Below, piece by piece: positions 55,360 through 64,000 of a stretch of 64,000 bases of DNA. The stretch comes from Eustoma russellianum (lineage: Eukaryota; Streptophyta; Magnoliopsida; Gentianales; Gentianaceae), in NCBI GenBank assembly GCA_036186865.1, contig AP025047.1:25189235-25253234 (forward strand), in the 5' to 3' direction. Position numbers and translations under genes: made by a program. How positions within the stretch are numbered: the first letter of the stretch is position 1; each line of letters begins with the position of its first letter. The notes below the pieces were generated by a model. It had not been told where the DNA came from, did not search any database, and saw nothing but the letters and a program-made list of their open reading frames with translations.

Positions 55360-56031
55360 TCAATTTAGCAAAATGCTCACAAAGAGAATCATTAGTAGCA
55401 CCAAATATAATATCATCCACATAAATTTGAACAAGTAATTGATGGTTCTTTGTTCTTTAATAAAAAGAGTAGTGTCGACTTTTCCTCTTGAAAACTCATT
55501 TTCAAGTAGGATGTTACTTAACCTATCATACCAAGCCCTAGGAGCTTGTTTGAGTCCATAACGGGCCTTTTTGAGTTTAAATACATGATTTGGATAATCA
55601 TGATTTTCAAACCCTGGAGGTTGAGCTACATACACCTCTTCTTGAATTATTCCATTCAAGAATGTGGATTTCACATCCATTTGATATAGTTTGAAATCCT
55701 TATAGCATGCATATGCTAATAGCATCCTAATAGCTTCTAACCTAGCTAAGGGGGCAAAGGTCTCATCATAGTCTATGCCTTCCTCTTGCCTATATCATTG
55801 AGCTACTAACCTAGCTTTGTTTCTAGTGAAGTTTCCTTTTTCATGCATTTTGTTTCTAAATACCCATTTAGTGCCAATTACGGGATGATCACTAGGTTTA
55901 GCAACTAATTCCCAAACATCACTTCTTTCAAATTGATTTAGTTCTTCTTGCATGGCTAATACCCAATCTTCATCATTTATTGCTTCCTTTATATTTTTTT
56001 GGTTCAACTTGTGAAATGAAAGCATTTTCAT
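55360..56031 (-). pseudogene. E9 reverse transcriptase N-terminal half
   Basis: 56031-55795 has DEDWVLAMQEELNQFERSDV then ARLVAQ; 55725-55360 has [20 protein letters not shown] and [20 protein letters not shown]. The YVDD box is present in the minus-strand text near 55415 but out of frame after a small deletion. Very similar to E6 RT. Confidence 0.88.
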
Positions 56032-56139
56032 TGAATTTCCTCCTAGTCATTATGCCTTGACTAGTTTCACCTAATATTAACTCGTTAGGGTGATCTTTCC
56101 TATACATATATGAATCCGGTAAATTTGAGGTATCACCTC

Positions 56140-56965
56140 CTACTCTTCATCTTCAACCTTAGGTTCAAGGGGATCAATCCTAAGATCAATAACAATATTA
56201 CCTTTTGGATTCTCAAATTTCTCTATATGACTTACTTCAATTATTTCATCATCATCATCATTAGTGTTTGATTCATTCTCAATAAGTTCACTAAACTTGA
56301 CATGAATTGATTCATTAACTTCCATGCTTCTTTTATTATATACCCTAAATGCTTTGCTATTTTGAGCATATCCCATAATGATTCATTCATCCGCTTTGAA
56401 ATCGAGTTTATCCAAGTTATCTTTGGTGTTAAGTATAAAGCACTTACAACCAAAGACCTTGAAATAACCAATATTTGGTACTCTACCTTTCCAAAGCTCA
56501 TAAGAAGTCTTTTTGAGAGATGGTCTCAAATAAACTCTATTGATCACATGACAAGCAATGTTCACCGCTTCGGTCCAAAAATACTTAGGTAGCTCAAATT
56601 CATTTAACATAGCTCTACTCATTTCTTGAAGTGTTCTATTTTTTCTTTCCGCAAGCCCATTTTGTTGAGGAGTTCTTGGAGCCGAGAACTTGTGTCCATA
56701 CCCTTTGGATACACAAAATTCTTGAAATTCTCCATCAAACTCACCACCTCTATCACTTCTAATTTCCTTAATTGTGTCTTCTCTTTGATTTTCTAATCTC
56801 CTACAAAGCTTTATAAATTCTTGGCATGCATCATTCTTTCTAGCTAAGAACATTACCCAACTGTACCTAGAGAAGTCATCTACCACCACAAAGGTGTAAT
56901 ATTTTCCACTTAGACTTGCTGTACCAATATCCCCATACAAATCCATATGAAGTAATTGTAGGGGT
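56140..56965 (-). pseudogene. E9 integrase core and linker
   Basis: The core reads LLHMDLYGD, VVVDDFSRYSWVMFLARKND, EIRSDRGGEFDGEF and QQNGLAERKNRTLQ, so all three catalytic acidic residues are present. It continues IGYFKVFGCKCFILNTKDNL (intact where E6 is frameshifted) and an acidic linker at 56376-56140. E10 interrupts the N-terminal side at 56966, between the zinc finger and the core. The text resumes at 63150 as STTKPL. Confidence 0.9.
56961..56965. repeat. Target-site duplication GGGGT of E10 (left copy)
   Basis: GGGGT precedes the E10 terminal TG. The second copy at 63150-63154 follows its terminal CA. Removal rejoins E9 integrase as STTKPLQLLHMDL. Confidence 0.93.
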
Positions 56966-58952
56966 TGTAGGATCTGCAAGGCACCACTAGAAGGGGGGTT
57001 GAATAGTGGGTGCGGAAAATGTGGTTTTTAAAATTGTTTTAAACCAAAAACCCAACTTCTGAAAACAGTTTCTGTTTTCAGGACCAGTTTTAAAACGTTT
57101 TGAAAACTAGGTTGCAGGTCTTCAAAAATTCTGCAATGTGGAGAGAACTTAGCCTCAGATGCTATGAGTATCTCCTAAAAATTTCAGATTTAAATTCAAC
57201 CTCTAACCCCTTGAAAATTCGTTGGTGATCAGATTGCGCAAATCTGCCAAAAACGGTAGACTGATTTGAAAAATTATTCCTATTTGTGTGTAACTCCAAA
57301 TGCTCTGAAATTTTAACCACTAACCCCTTATATGTTATATTTTAATAGGTTGAAACAGTTTTGAAAAATTATTTAGGAAGTTAGTCAAATACGATCAAAG
57401 TCTCAACCTTTGCAAGCCTGAAATTCAGACTGCACTAGTCTCAGAACTTTGGACGTTTGTCAAACAGTTTTGAAAAAATTCTCATCAATTTTGGGAATAA
57501 AATTGGACACACATATGGCCAAAAAATCGCCTAGGTACATTCACACACATGCTGAAATTTTTCAGCATGTGTGATATTCAAAATATCACACTTTTACTTT
57601 CATATATTATTCAAATTAATTCCAATTTGTATTCCAATTAATCACATGTTTCAAGACACAAAATATAGGCTCATAATGGATGAAATTCGGCCAGCTCTTA
57701 ATACACATGCTGAAATTTTCAGCATGTGTTACATGTGAGATAAAATTTGAAACATTACCTTTTGTAGCTTCTTTCTTTAAGTCACCAACATTGTATGATT
57801 GATTCTTGACCAATCAATATGCCAAAAAGGCTCCACATAGGCTCCACCAAGCTGGTATAGGCGTGTATGATATGTATGTACATGTGCTGAATTTTATTTT
57901 TGCAAACTTTGTAAAATAGTGCACATTTAATAATACACACATGGTATATTCTAATCAGCCCTTAATTTAATTTTCTAGAATACTTTAAGATGTATGACAT
58001 ATGTAAAAAAGTGTCTAGATACATGTCGTATGATGTGCCAAAAACGTTCCATGTGTTGTGTACGTAGAAAACCGAATTTTCGATGTTTATCGATTACCCG
58101 ATTTTTCTCTAATTAAATTTCAACTTTTTGCACATGTTATATATATTATGTTACACATAATATACATAATATAAACTTTAATATTCAGCACTTGGCTGGT
58201 CATAAAGTGGCGCCATTTACATGTGACAAAATTGAAATTGGAATCTCCACAATTTGGCCTTAATGTGGGGTGATTTGTGTGTGCCAACATGGAATGATTT
58301 TATGGCTGCATATAATATGTAGGCCACGAAAATTATTGACATTTTTGAGGTGTAGGGGCTGGCCATCTATTTATGGCAAGTACGCGACACGTTGGCGAAA
58401 TTTCGGTATTCGTCCGATACGACAATTTTTGCTTTAGAACCTTTTAACGTGTCGTATTTAATTTTTCATCACCATGACTTATATCATATGATATAAGACC
58501 TGAATATACTCATAAATATGAGTTAAGTATGATGGTGTGACGTTAACGTACGTACGTAAAATATGTAATGTGTCGCTAGTACATTGGACTACTTAATATT
58601 TATGATGTAGGAGGAGGAGGAGAATTTCCTTTCTTAATCTTGTTGCCTTTGTGCCTTGTCCAAATGTTGCTTCCTTTAATGAACTACTTAGTTTAATTAA
58701 TTACTTCACTTAATGAACTAGTTTAGTTTATTAATGGTGGCACCTGAAAATAGTTCAAACACAACAAATGTTTGCCATTTGATGTAAGCTTTAACGCTTC
58801 ATGGCTCGTTAGTACGGCAACATTATATATGAACTATATAAGGTAACTTTCATGCAACAACGTGTTATGTCATAAAATATGTCATGCATTTCTTTATAAC
58901 ACGTTATTTAAATCATGCATTTTGAAATCACTCAAACCTCTTTTTCTCAACA
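56966..58952 (-). repeat. E10 3' LTR (with about 1-kb deletion)
   Basis: Collinear with 60156-63149, except that text jumps near 57460 from CTTTGGACGTTTG to AATTCTCATCAATTTTGG. Contains hairpins at 57544-57573 and 57703-57729. Confidence 0.88.
57544..57573. repeat. Perfect hairpin, 14-bp arms
   Basis: CACACATGCTGAAA, TT, TTTCAGCATGTGTG. A second hairpin with the same arms (13 bp, 1-nt loop) is at 57703-57729. Confidence 0.95.
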
Positions 58953-59221
58953 ATCTCTCCCTTTTGATGATTTTCAAAATAACCTACACACATGATTTAA
59001 ATCTTATCACTCCCCCTTTAATTATGCATAAATTCAAATTTTGAATTTCAAATTTCATACCGCTCTCCCTTGATTTATGCAATCATCAATTTCTCTCTCC
59101 CCCTTAAATCATGCATTCTCTCCCCTTTTATTTTGGAAAGATAGTCAAAAGCGCATGTAAAGATGAAAAGAAATCATGCATTTTAAATAATCTCAAAGGT
59201 GCGTTCTTAAGGGTTATTTAT

Positions 59222-60099
59222 TCAACCCTTTGAAAATGTCCCTTTTGGTACCCAAATTTGGGTGACCTTTCTAGGTCTTCCAAAAGGTGAGAAAGGTGAT
59301 AAAAACACAACATAATATACGTTAGGTGCACATGCGTTTGGCCTTTGGCCAAGAACTCCTTTATACGCATTATATGTAGGACGTTTTTGATATGTCCTTG
59401 TGTTAGTGTGTGTAGTGTTTGATCTAGATGGATGAAATGAATGTCTTGTATGCATCACTTGTTTCTTCTTATATCGATATGGTACAAAATTGTATTTCTC
59501 ATGATATGAAGAAGAAGTATGACGAGATGTGGGGAGAGGGGGTCTTTGCGTCATCTTAGACGCAGTTTTTGGTTTTGGAGTGTCTACTTGATTAGACACT
59601 ACAAACTTGGTTGGTTTAATGGATACTTCACTTGTTTCAATGTATTCTAATCCCGTTTTATCACTATCATGCTTTTGTGAAAAAATAATGTGATCTAGCA
59701 TGTTTGTTCCCGTATCAAATTGTTTCATCATTTTCTCTAAATCCGTATTCCTTGATTTCAAGTTTGAAATCTTGGATTTCATTTTAGTGTTCTCGGATGT
59801 CAATGATGAAATTTTAGACCTTAATGAATTTATGATGCAAGTCGACTCTTCTTTTGAATCGTTTAATTGAGACACAAGATTTGTGTCAGAAGATTCTAAC
59901 AATTTCTTGTCTTCAATTAACCGTTTTTTTGTTTTGCAAGAGTTCTAGCAAACTTATGTAATTCAAGATATTCAATATATAAATCATCATAAGATAGTTC
60001 AAAATCCGAGTCAGAATCAGAATTTACCTCATTTTCAAATAGTGGAGGCATTTGGCTTGACATATCTTCTTGCTCGGTTTTGTTGCTAGTGGTTGCCAT
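59222..60099 (-). pseudogene. E10 gag-like coiled-coil ORF
   Basis: The first frame (60099-59917) starts MATTSNKTEQEDMSSQMPPL, is acidic (NSDSDSDFELSYDDLYIEYL) and ends in a stop. The second (59902-59222) reads LESSDTNLVSQLNDSKEEST, SKISSLTSENTKMKSKISNL and then a basic, His/Ser/Arg-rich tail ending TQIWVPKGTF. The coil plus the WVPKG end correspond to the C-terminal gag tail of SIRE-type elements just before protease. The capsid region and zinc knuckles are absent. An in-frame start close to the primer site suggests it was the element's own small gene. The single stop and frame change may be decay. Confidence 0.7.
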
Positions 60100-60155
60100 C
60101 TCACTTAGATCGTTGGATCCATTTGATGTGAGTGTTCCTGCACTCTGATACCAAT

Positions 60156-63149
60156 TGTAGGATCTTCAATGCACCACTAGAAGGGGGGGTTGAATAGTGG
60201 GTGTGGAAAATGTGGTTTTTAAAATTGTTTTAAACCAAAAACCCAACTTCTGAAAACAGTTTTTGTTTTCAGGACCAGTTTTAAAACGTTTTGAAAACTA
60301 GGTTGTAGGTCTTCAAAAATTCTGAAATTTGGAGATAACTTAGCCTCAGATGTTATGAGTATCTTCTAAAAATTTCAGATTTAAATTCATCCTCTAACCC
60401 CTTGAAAATTCGTTGGTGGTCAGATTGTGCAAATCTGCCAGAAACGGTAGACTGATTTGCAAAATTATTCCTATTTTTGTGTAACTCCAAATGCTCTGAA
60501 ATTTTAAACACTAACCCCTTATATGTTATACTTAAATGGGTTGAAACAGTTTTGAAAAATTCTTTTGGGAAGTTAGTCAAATACGATCAAAGTCTCAACC
60601 TTTGCAAGCCTGAAATTCAGACTGCACTAGTCTAAGAACCTTGGACGTTTGAATGACTTACACTTGTCCAAAAGGGTTGAAACTTGTGCCAAAAGAACCT
60701 TAAAACGTGTGGATATGTTTCCTAAAAGTTTTGTGATTTTTGAAATCCGTTTACTGTTTTTATGAACGTGATCAAAAATGATAAACAGTGCTGAAACTGA
60801 AAGTAGATGCTGAAAGTAAATGACACCAAGAATTTTATACTGGTTTGGTTATAAACAACCTACTCCAGCCTTCGAGGACATCTTCCTCGGTTCACACTAA
60901 TCACACAACACAAAAACATCTTACCACAGGGTTGATGGAGTTATACATCAACTCCAACCCTTTACAAGCCTTGTATGTTGAATACAATACACACGAACAC
61001 CACCACCTTGCAAGATTGAAGATTGATCACACATTGATCAATCTTTTACAAAGATAAAGAGTATGTGGTGGTCTAAGAGAAGCCTATTCAAGTATATGAA
61101 TGTAAGTACAATAGGATTTTAGGAAGAAGAAAGAAAGAGAGTGTAGAAGAAGAGAGTGCTAGGCGTTTTTCTCTTTAAATTTTGCAAGACTTGTTCTTGT
61201 TCTTGTTTTGCTCTCTTGCTTCCCTTTTAACATTATGGCCGTCCCCCCTCTTGGTCCTTCTCCTCTTGAAAATTATCTTCTAAGTCCTTGGGAGAATATG
61301 TGGCATCATTGTGACATGATCTTGCTTACTTGGCACCTCCTCATTGGATGATCATTTAACTTTTGCTTACTTGGCACTCATTGATTGGTTGAATGTTGTC
61401 ATCACTTGATGACTAGGAAAATCTGAGAATTCCACTAAAAACATGTGCCAAAATCACCATAAAACAATTACCATAAATTCCAAGCTCATCGCATAAATTA
61501 AGCAAGATAATTTCCTCACAACAATGAAAAATCGGTCATTATGGATACTTGACATGCTGAAATTTCAGCATGTGATACATGGGTATTCATTTCAAATTGT
61601 TACCAAGTTTTCTTTGATTTTTCTCTTAAAAATAAATCACCAATTAGTAGACAATATTCTCATCAATTTTGGGAATAAAATTGGACACACATATGGCCAA
61701 AAAATTGCCTAGGTACATTCACACACATGCTGAAATTTTTCAGCATGTGTGATATTCAAAATATCACAATTTTACTTTCATATCTTATTCAAATTAATTC
61801 CAATTTGTCTTCCAATTAATCACATGTTTCAAGACAAAAAATATAGGCTCATAATGGATGAAATTCGGCCAGCTCTTAATACACATGCTGGAATTTTCAG
61901 CATGTGTTACATGTGAGATAAAATTTGAAACATTGCCTTTTGTAGCTTCTTTCTTTAAGTCACCAACATTGTATGATTGATTTTTGACCAATCAATATGC
62001 CAACAAGGCTCCACATAGGCTCCATCAAGCTGGTATAGGCGTGTATGGTATGTATGTACATGTGCTAAATTTTATTTTTGCAAACTATGTAAAATAGTGC
62101 ACATTTAATAATACACACATGATATATTCCAATCAGCCCTTAATTTAATTTTATAGAATACTTTAAGATGTATGACATATGTAAAAAAGTGCCTAGATAC
62201 ATGTTGTATGATGTGCCAAAAACATTCCATGTGTTGTGTACATAGAAAACCGAATTTTCGATGTTTATCGATTATATATATATTATGTTACACATAATAT
62301 ACATAATATAAACTTTAATATTCATCACTTGGCTGGTCTTAAAGTGGCGCCATTTACATGTGACAAAATTGAAATTGGAATCTCCATAATTTGGCCTTAA
62401 TGTGGGGTGATTTGTGTGTGCCAACATGAAATGATTTTATGGCTGCATATAACATGTAGGCCACAAAAATTATTGATATTTTTGAGGTGTAGGGCCTGGC
62501 CATCTATTTATGGCAAGTACGTGACACGTTGGCAAAATTTTGGTATTCGCCCGATACGACAATTTTCGGTTTAGAACCTTTTAACGTGTCGTATTTAATT
62601 TATCATCACCATGACTTATATCATATGATATAAGACCTGAATATACTCATAAATTTGAGTTAAGTATGGTGGTGTGAGTACGTACGTAAAATATGTAACG
62701 TGTTGGTGGTACATTGGAATACATATGTATGTGCCTTTTTCAAAAAATCTGAAAAAATATATATATATTTATAAATATATAGGCGTGTATATTTATGATG
62801 TAGGAGGAGGAGGAGACTTTCCTTTCTTAATCTTGTTGCCTTTGTGCCTTGTCCAAATGTTGCTTCCTTTAATGAACTACTTAGTTTAATTAACTAAGTA
62901 ATTCACTTAATGAACTAGTTTAGTTCATTAATGGTGGCACCTGAAAATAGTTCAAACACAACAAATGTTTGCCATTTGATGTAAGCTTTAGCGCTTCATA
63001 GCTCGTTAGTACGGCAACATTATATACGAACTATATAAGGCAACTTTCATGCAACAACGTGTTATGTCATGAAATTTTTCATGCATTTCTTTGTAACACG
63101 TTATTTAAATCATGCATTTTGAAATCACTCAAACCTCTTTTTCTCAACA
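60156..63149 (-). repeat. E10 5' LTR (full length)
   Basis: 2994 bp. Palindromes at 61552-61573, 61722-61751 and 61881-61907 share ACATGCTGAAA/TTTCAGCATGT. The stretch 62750-62790 has an extra TATATATA block not in the left LTR. No genes are seen inside. Confidence 0.9.
61552..61573. repeat. 22-bp perfect palindrome in the E10 LTR
   Basis: ACATGCTGAAA followed directly by TTTCAGCATGT. It is the loopless version of the hairpins at 61722-61751 (14-bp arms) and 61881-61907 (one mismatch). It lies in the segment missing from the left LTR. Confidence 0.95.
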
Positions 63150-63705
63150 GGGGTTTGGTGGTGGAGAATTCACTTTTGGTCTTGAAGCTTGTTTTAATAA
63201 GATTTGCCTTTTGACAGGTGTCACATAAGCCATGGTTTTCGAAATTTAATTTTGGAAGACCTTGTACTTTTTCATTTTTGCAAATCTCTTTGAAATTTTT
63301 AAAACTAATATGTCCAAGTCGTCTATGCCGTAGTTGAGCCAAATCATTTTTGGCAACTAGGAAAGAAACATTTTGTGATATCAAATCATGTGTGCTAAAT
63401 TTATAAACATCATTTTTACGTATAGCCTTAACAACAATCTTATCGTTCTTATTCACAACACATTTTCTCTTCACAAATTCAACTTGAAAATTAGCATCAC
63501 ATAGTTGGCTAACACTTATCAGATTATACTTAAGCCCTTCTACATATAGTACATTATTAATGGTAAAAGAAGAGTTAACAATTTCTCCATGTCCAAGGAT
63601 TTTTGCTCTCCCATTGCCAAGATGCACCGTTCCACCATCTTGGAGCTTGAGCTTGGTGAATAACGTCTTGTCTCCGGTCATGTGCGTTGAACATCCGCTG
63701 TCCAT
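63150..63705 (-). pseudogene. E9 protease and integrase zinc finger
   Basis: Starts MDSGCSTHMTGDKTLFTKLK (protease DSG intact). It continues LYVEGLKYNLISVSQLCDAN and the integrase finger LRHRRLGHISFKNFKEI ... CDTCQKANLIKTSFK. It ends at STTKPL, where E10 starts; residues after that in the open frame come from the E10 LTR. The usual LWH before the finger is LRH. Confidence 0.9.
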
Positions 63706-64000
63706 AAGCTATTCTTTGGCTACTCCATTTATCTTGAGAGCCTACAACATCAAAAGATGTATGCATTGGTACCCTTTGATGGTTGTGTCCTTTAGGGTTA
63801 ATTTGTCGACCCTTAGGCTTCCAAACATATGTGCTTCCAAATCTAGCTCTACATGCATTCTTCACATGTCCTAGTTTGTTGCAATGAAAACAAGTGGATA
63901 CATGCTTTGGTTTAGAAGGTGATGAATTTTGTTGTGTTTTTCTATTGTTTGCCTTTTTCTTTAAGGACTTAGGTTTAATGGAAGAATGTGATGAATTAAA
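63706..64000 (-). pseudogene. E9 gag C-terminal part
   Basis: The zinc knuckle on the minus strand near 63850-63890 reads CFHCNKLGHVKNACRAR (CX2CX4HX4C intact). It is followed by FGSTYVWKPKGRQINPKG. The Lys/Ser-rich stretch upstream continues off the window edge. Small frame breaks separate it from protease (a stop precedes LMDSGCS). Confidence 0.82.

Larger units (their letters stand above)
56966..63149 (-). mobile_element. Non-autonomous SIRE-related element E10 nested in E9
   Basis: LTRs 56966-58952 (1987 bp) and 60156-63149 (2994 bp), TGTAGGATC to CTCAACA on plus. Target duplication GGGGT. The canonical primer site TTGGTATCAGAGTGC (minus) follows the 5' LTR at 60142-60156. Polypurine tract AAAAGGGAGAGATTG (minus) lies at about 58953-58967. 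Only 1.2 kb lies between the LTRs, with a gag-like coiled-coil frame and no protease, integrase or polymerase. It must have been moved by enzymes of another element. The left LTR lacks about 1.0 kb present in the right one (near 60648-61655). Confidence 0.9.
50610..64000 (-). mobile_element. SIRE-like copia retrotransposon E9 (truncated by the window edge, split by E10)
   Basis: The 3' LTR 50610-52008 (TGTTAGGTCC to AACTTTACA on plus) is followed by the polypurine tract AAAAAGGGAGAGATTG (minus). Then come, in minus-strand reverse order, the extra ORF (52679-54115), RNase H, RT and integrase (54329-56965). E10 occupies 56966-63149. Integrase finger, protease and gag knuckle are at 63150-64000. 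The organisation matches E6, including repeats in U3 and in the pol-ORF spacer. The 5' LTR is outside the window, so the target duplication cannot be checked. Confidence 0.88.

Overview
The window looks like transposon-packed nuclear DNA of a flowering plant, probably a eudicot. The sequence is AT-rich, has plant-type exon/intron borders, and is dominated by Ty1/copia LTR retrotransposons, including SIRE/Maximus-like ones. The only host gene I can recognise is a kinesin-14 (KIN-14) gene on the minus strand. I see no rRNA, true tRNA, CRISPR array or intact host gene. Family and lineage names come from motif recognition by eye, without any database search.

The kinesin is a pseudogene with exons scattered from about 45.1 kb (5' part, coiled coil) down to 2.45 kb (after the motor). 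LTR elements split its coding exons at five places. Four splits have perfect 5-bp target-site duplications (TSDs): ATCAT at 2665/8183, ATCTG at 18501/28872, GAAAT at 30448/36222 and GAAAT at 36284/45016. The fifth is a solo LTR at 17884-18428 with an imperfect repeat (ATAGA/ATAAA). Introns also took up a 2.7-kb solo LTR (TSD TAGAG) and a LINE fragment; a further copia element lies beside the switch I exon. The gene also carries a 7-bp duplication inside switch I, a DLAGSER to DLARSER change, a nonsense codon and a 1-bp frameshift.

Layout: 1-950 truncated copia; 1.8-2.0 kb possible tRNA-derived SINE; 2.67-8.18 kb copia E1 (minus); 8.45-11.15 kb solo LTR E2; 11.87-17.68 kb copia E3 (minus); 17.88-18.43 kb solo LTR E4; 18.51-28.87 kb SIRE-like E6 (plus); 28.87-30.45 kb kinesin exons; 30.45-36.22 kb copia E5 (minus); 36.29-45.02 kb copia E7 (minus); 45.21-46.40 kb element with inverted termini; 46.66-47.6 kb copia gag remnant E11; 48.65-50.61 kb copia E8 (plus). 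E8 is interrupted by SIRE-like E9 (minus, 50.61 kb to beyond the right edge). E9 in turn is interrupted in its integrase by the non-autonomous element E10 (56.97-63.15 kb, TSD GGGGT).

The most interesting pattern joins the SIRE-like elements. E6 and E9 each carry an additional open reading frame downstream of pol (now broken). Each also carries its own family of short, self-complementary repeats in the same two places: early in the LTR (U3) and in the spacer between pol and the extra frame. The motifs differ (TTCGAAC/AGGCGCTTCATG in E6, ATCGATCGATCGA in E9). E10 has a third palindromic motif (ACATGCTGAAATTTCAGCATGT) inside its LTRs. The three LTR families differ elsewhere but share a pyrimidine-rich U5 end.
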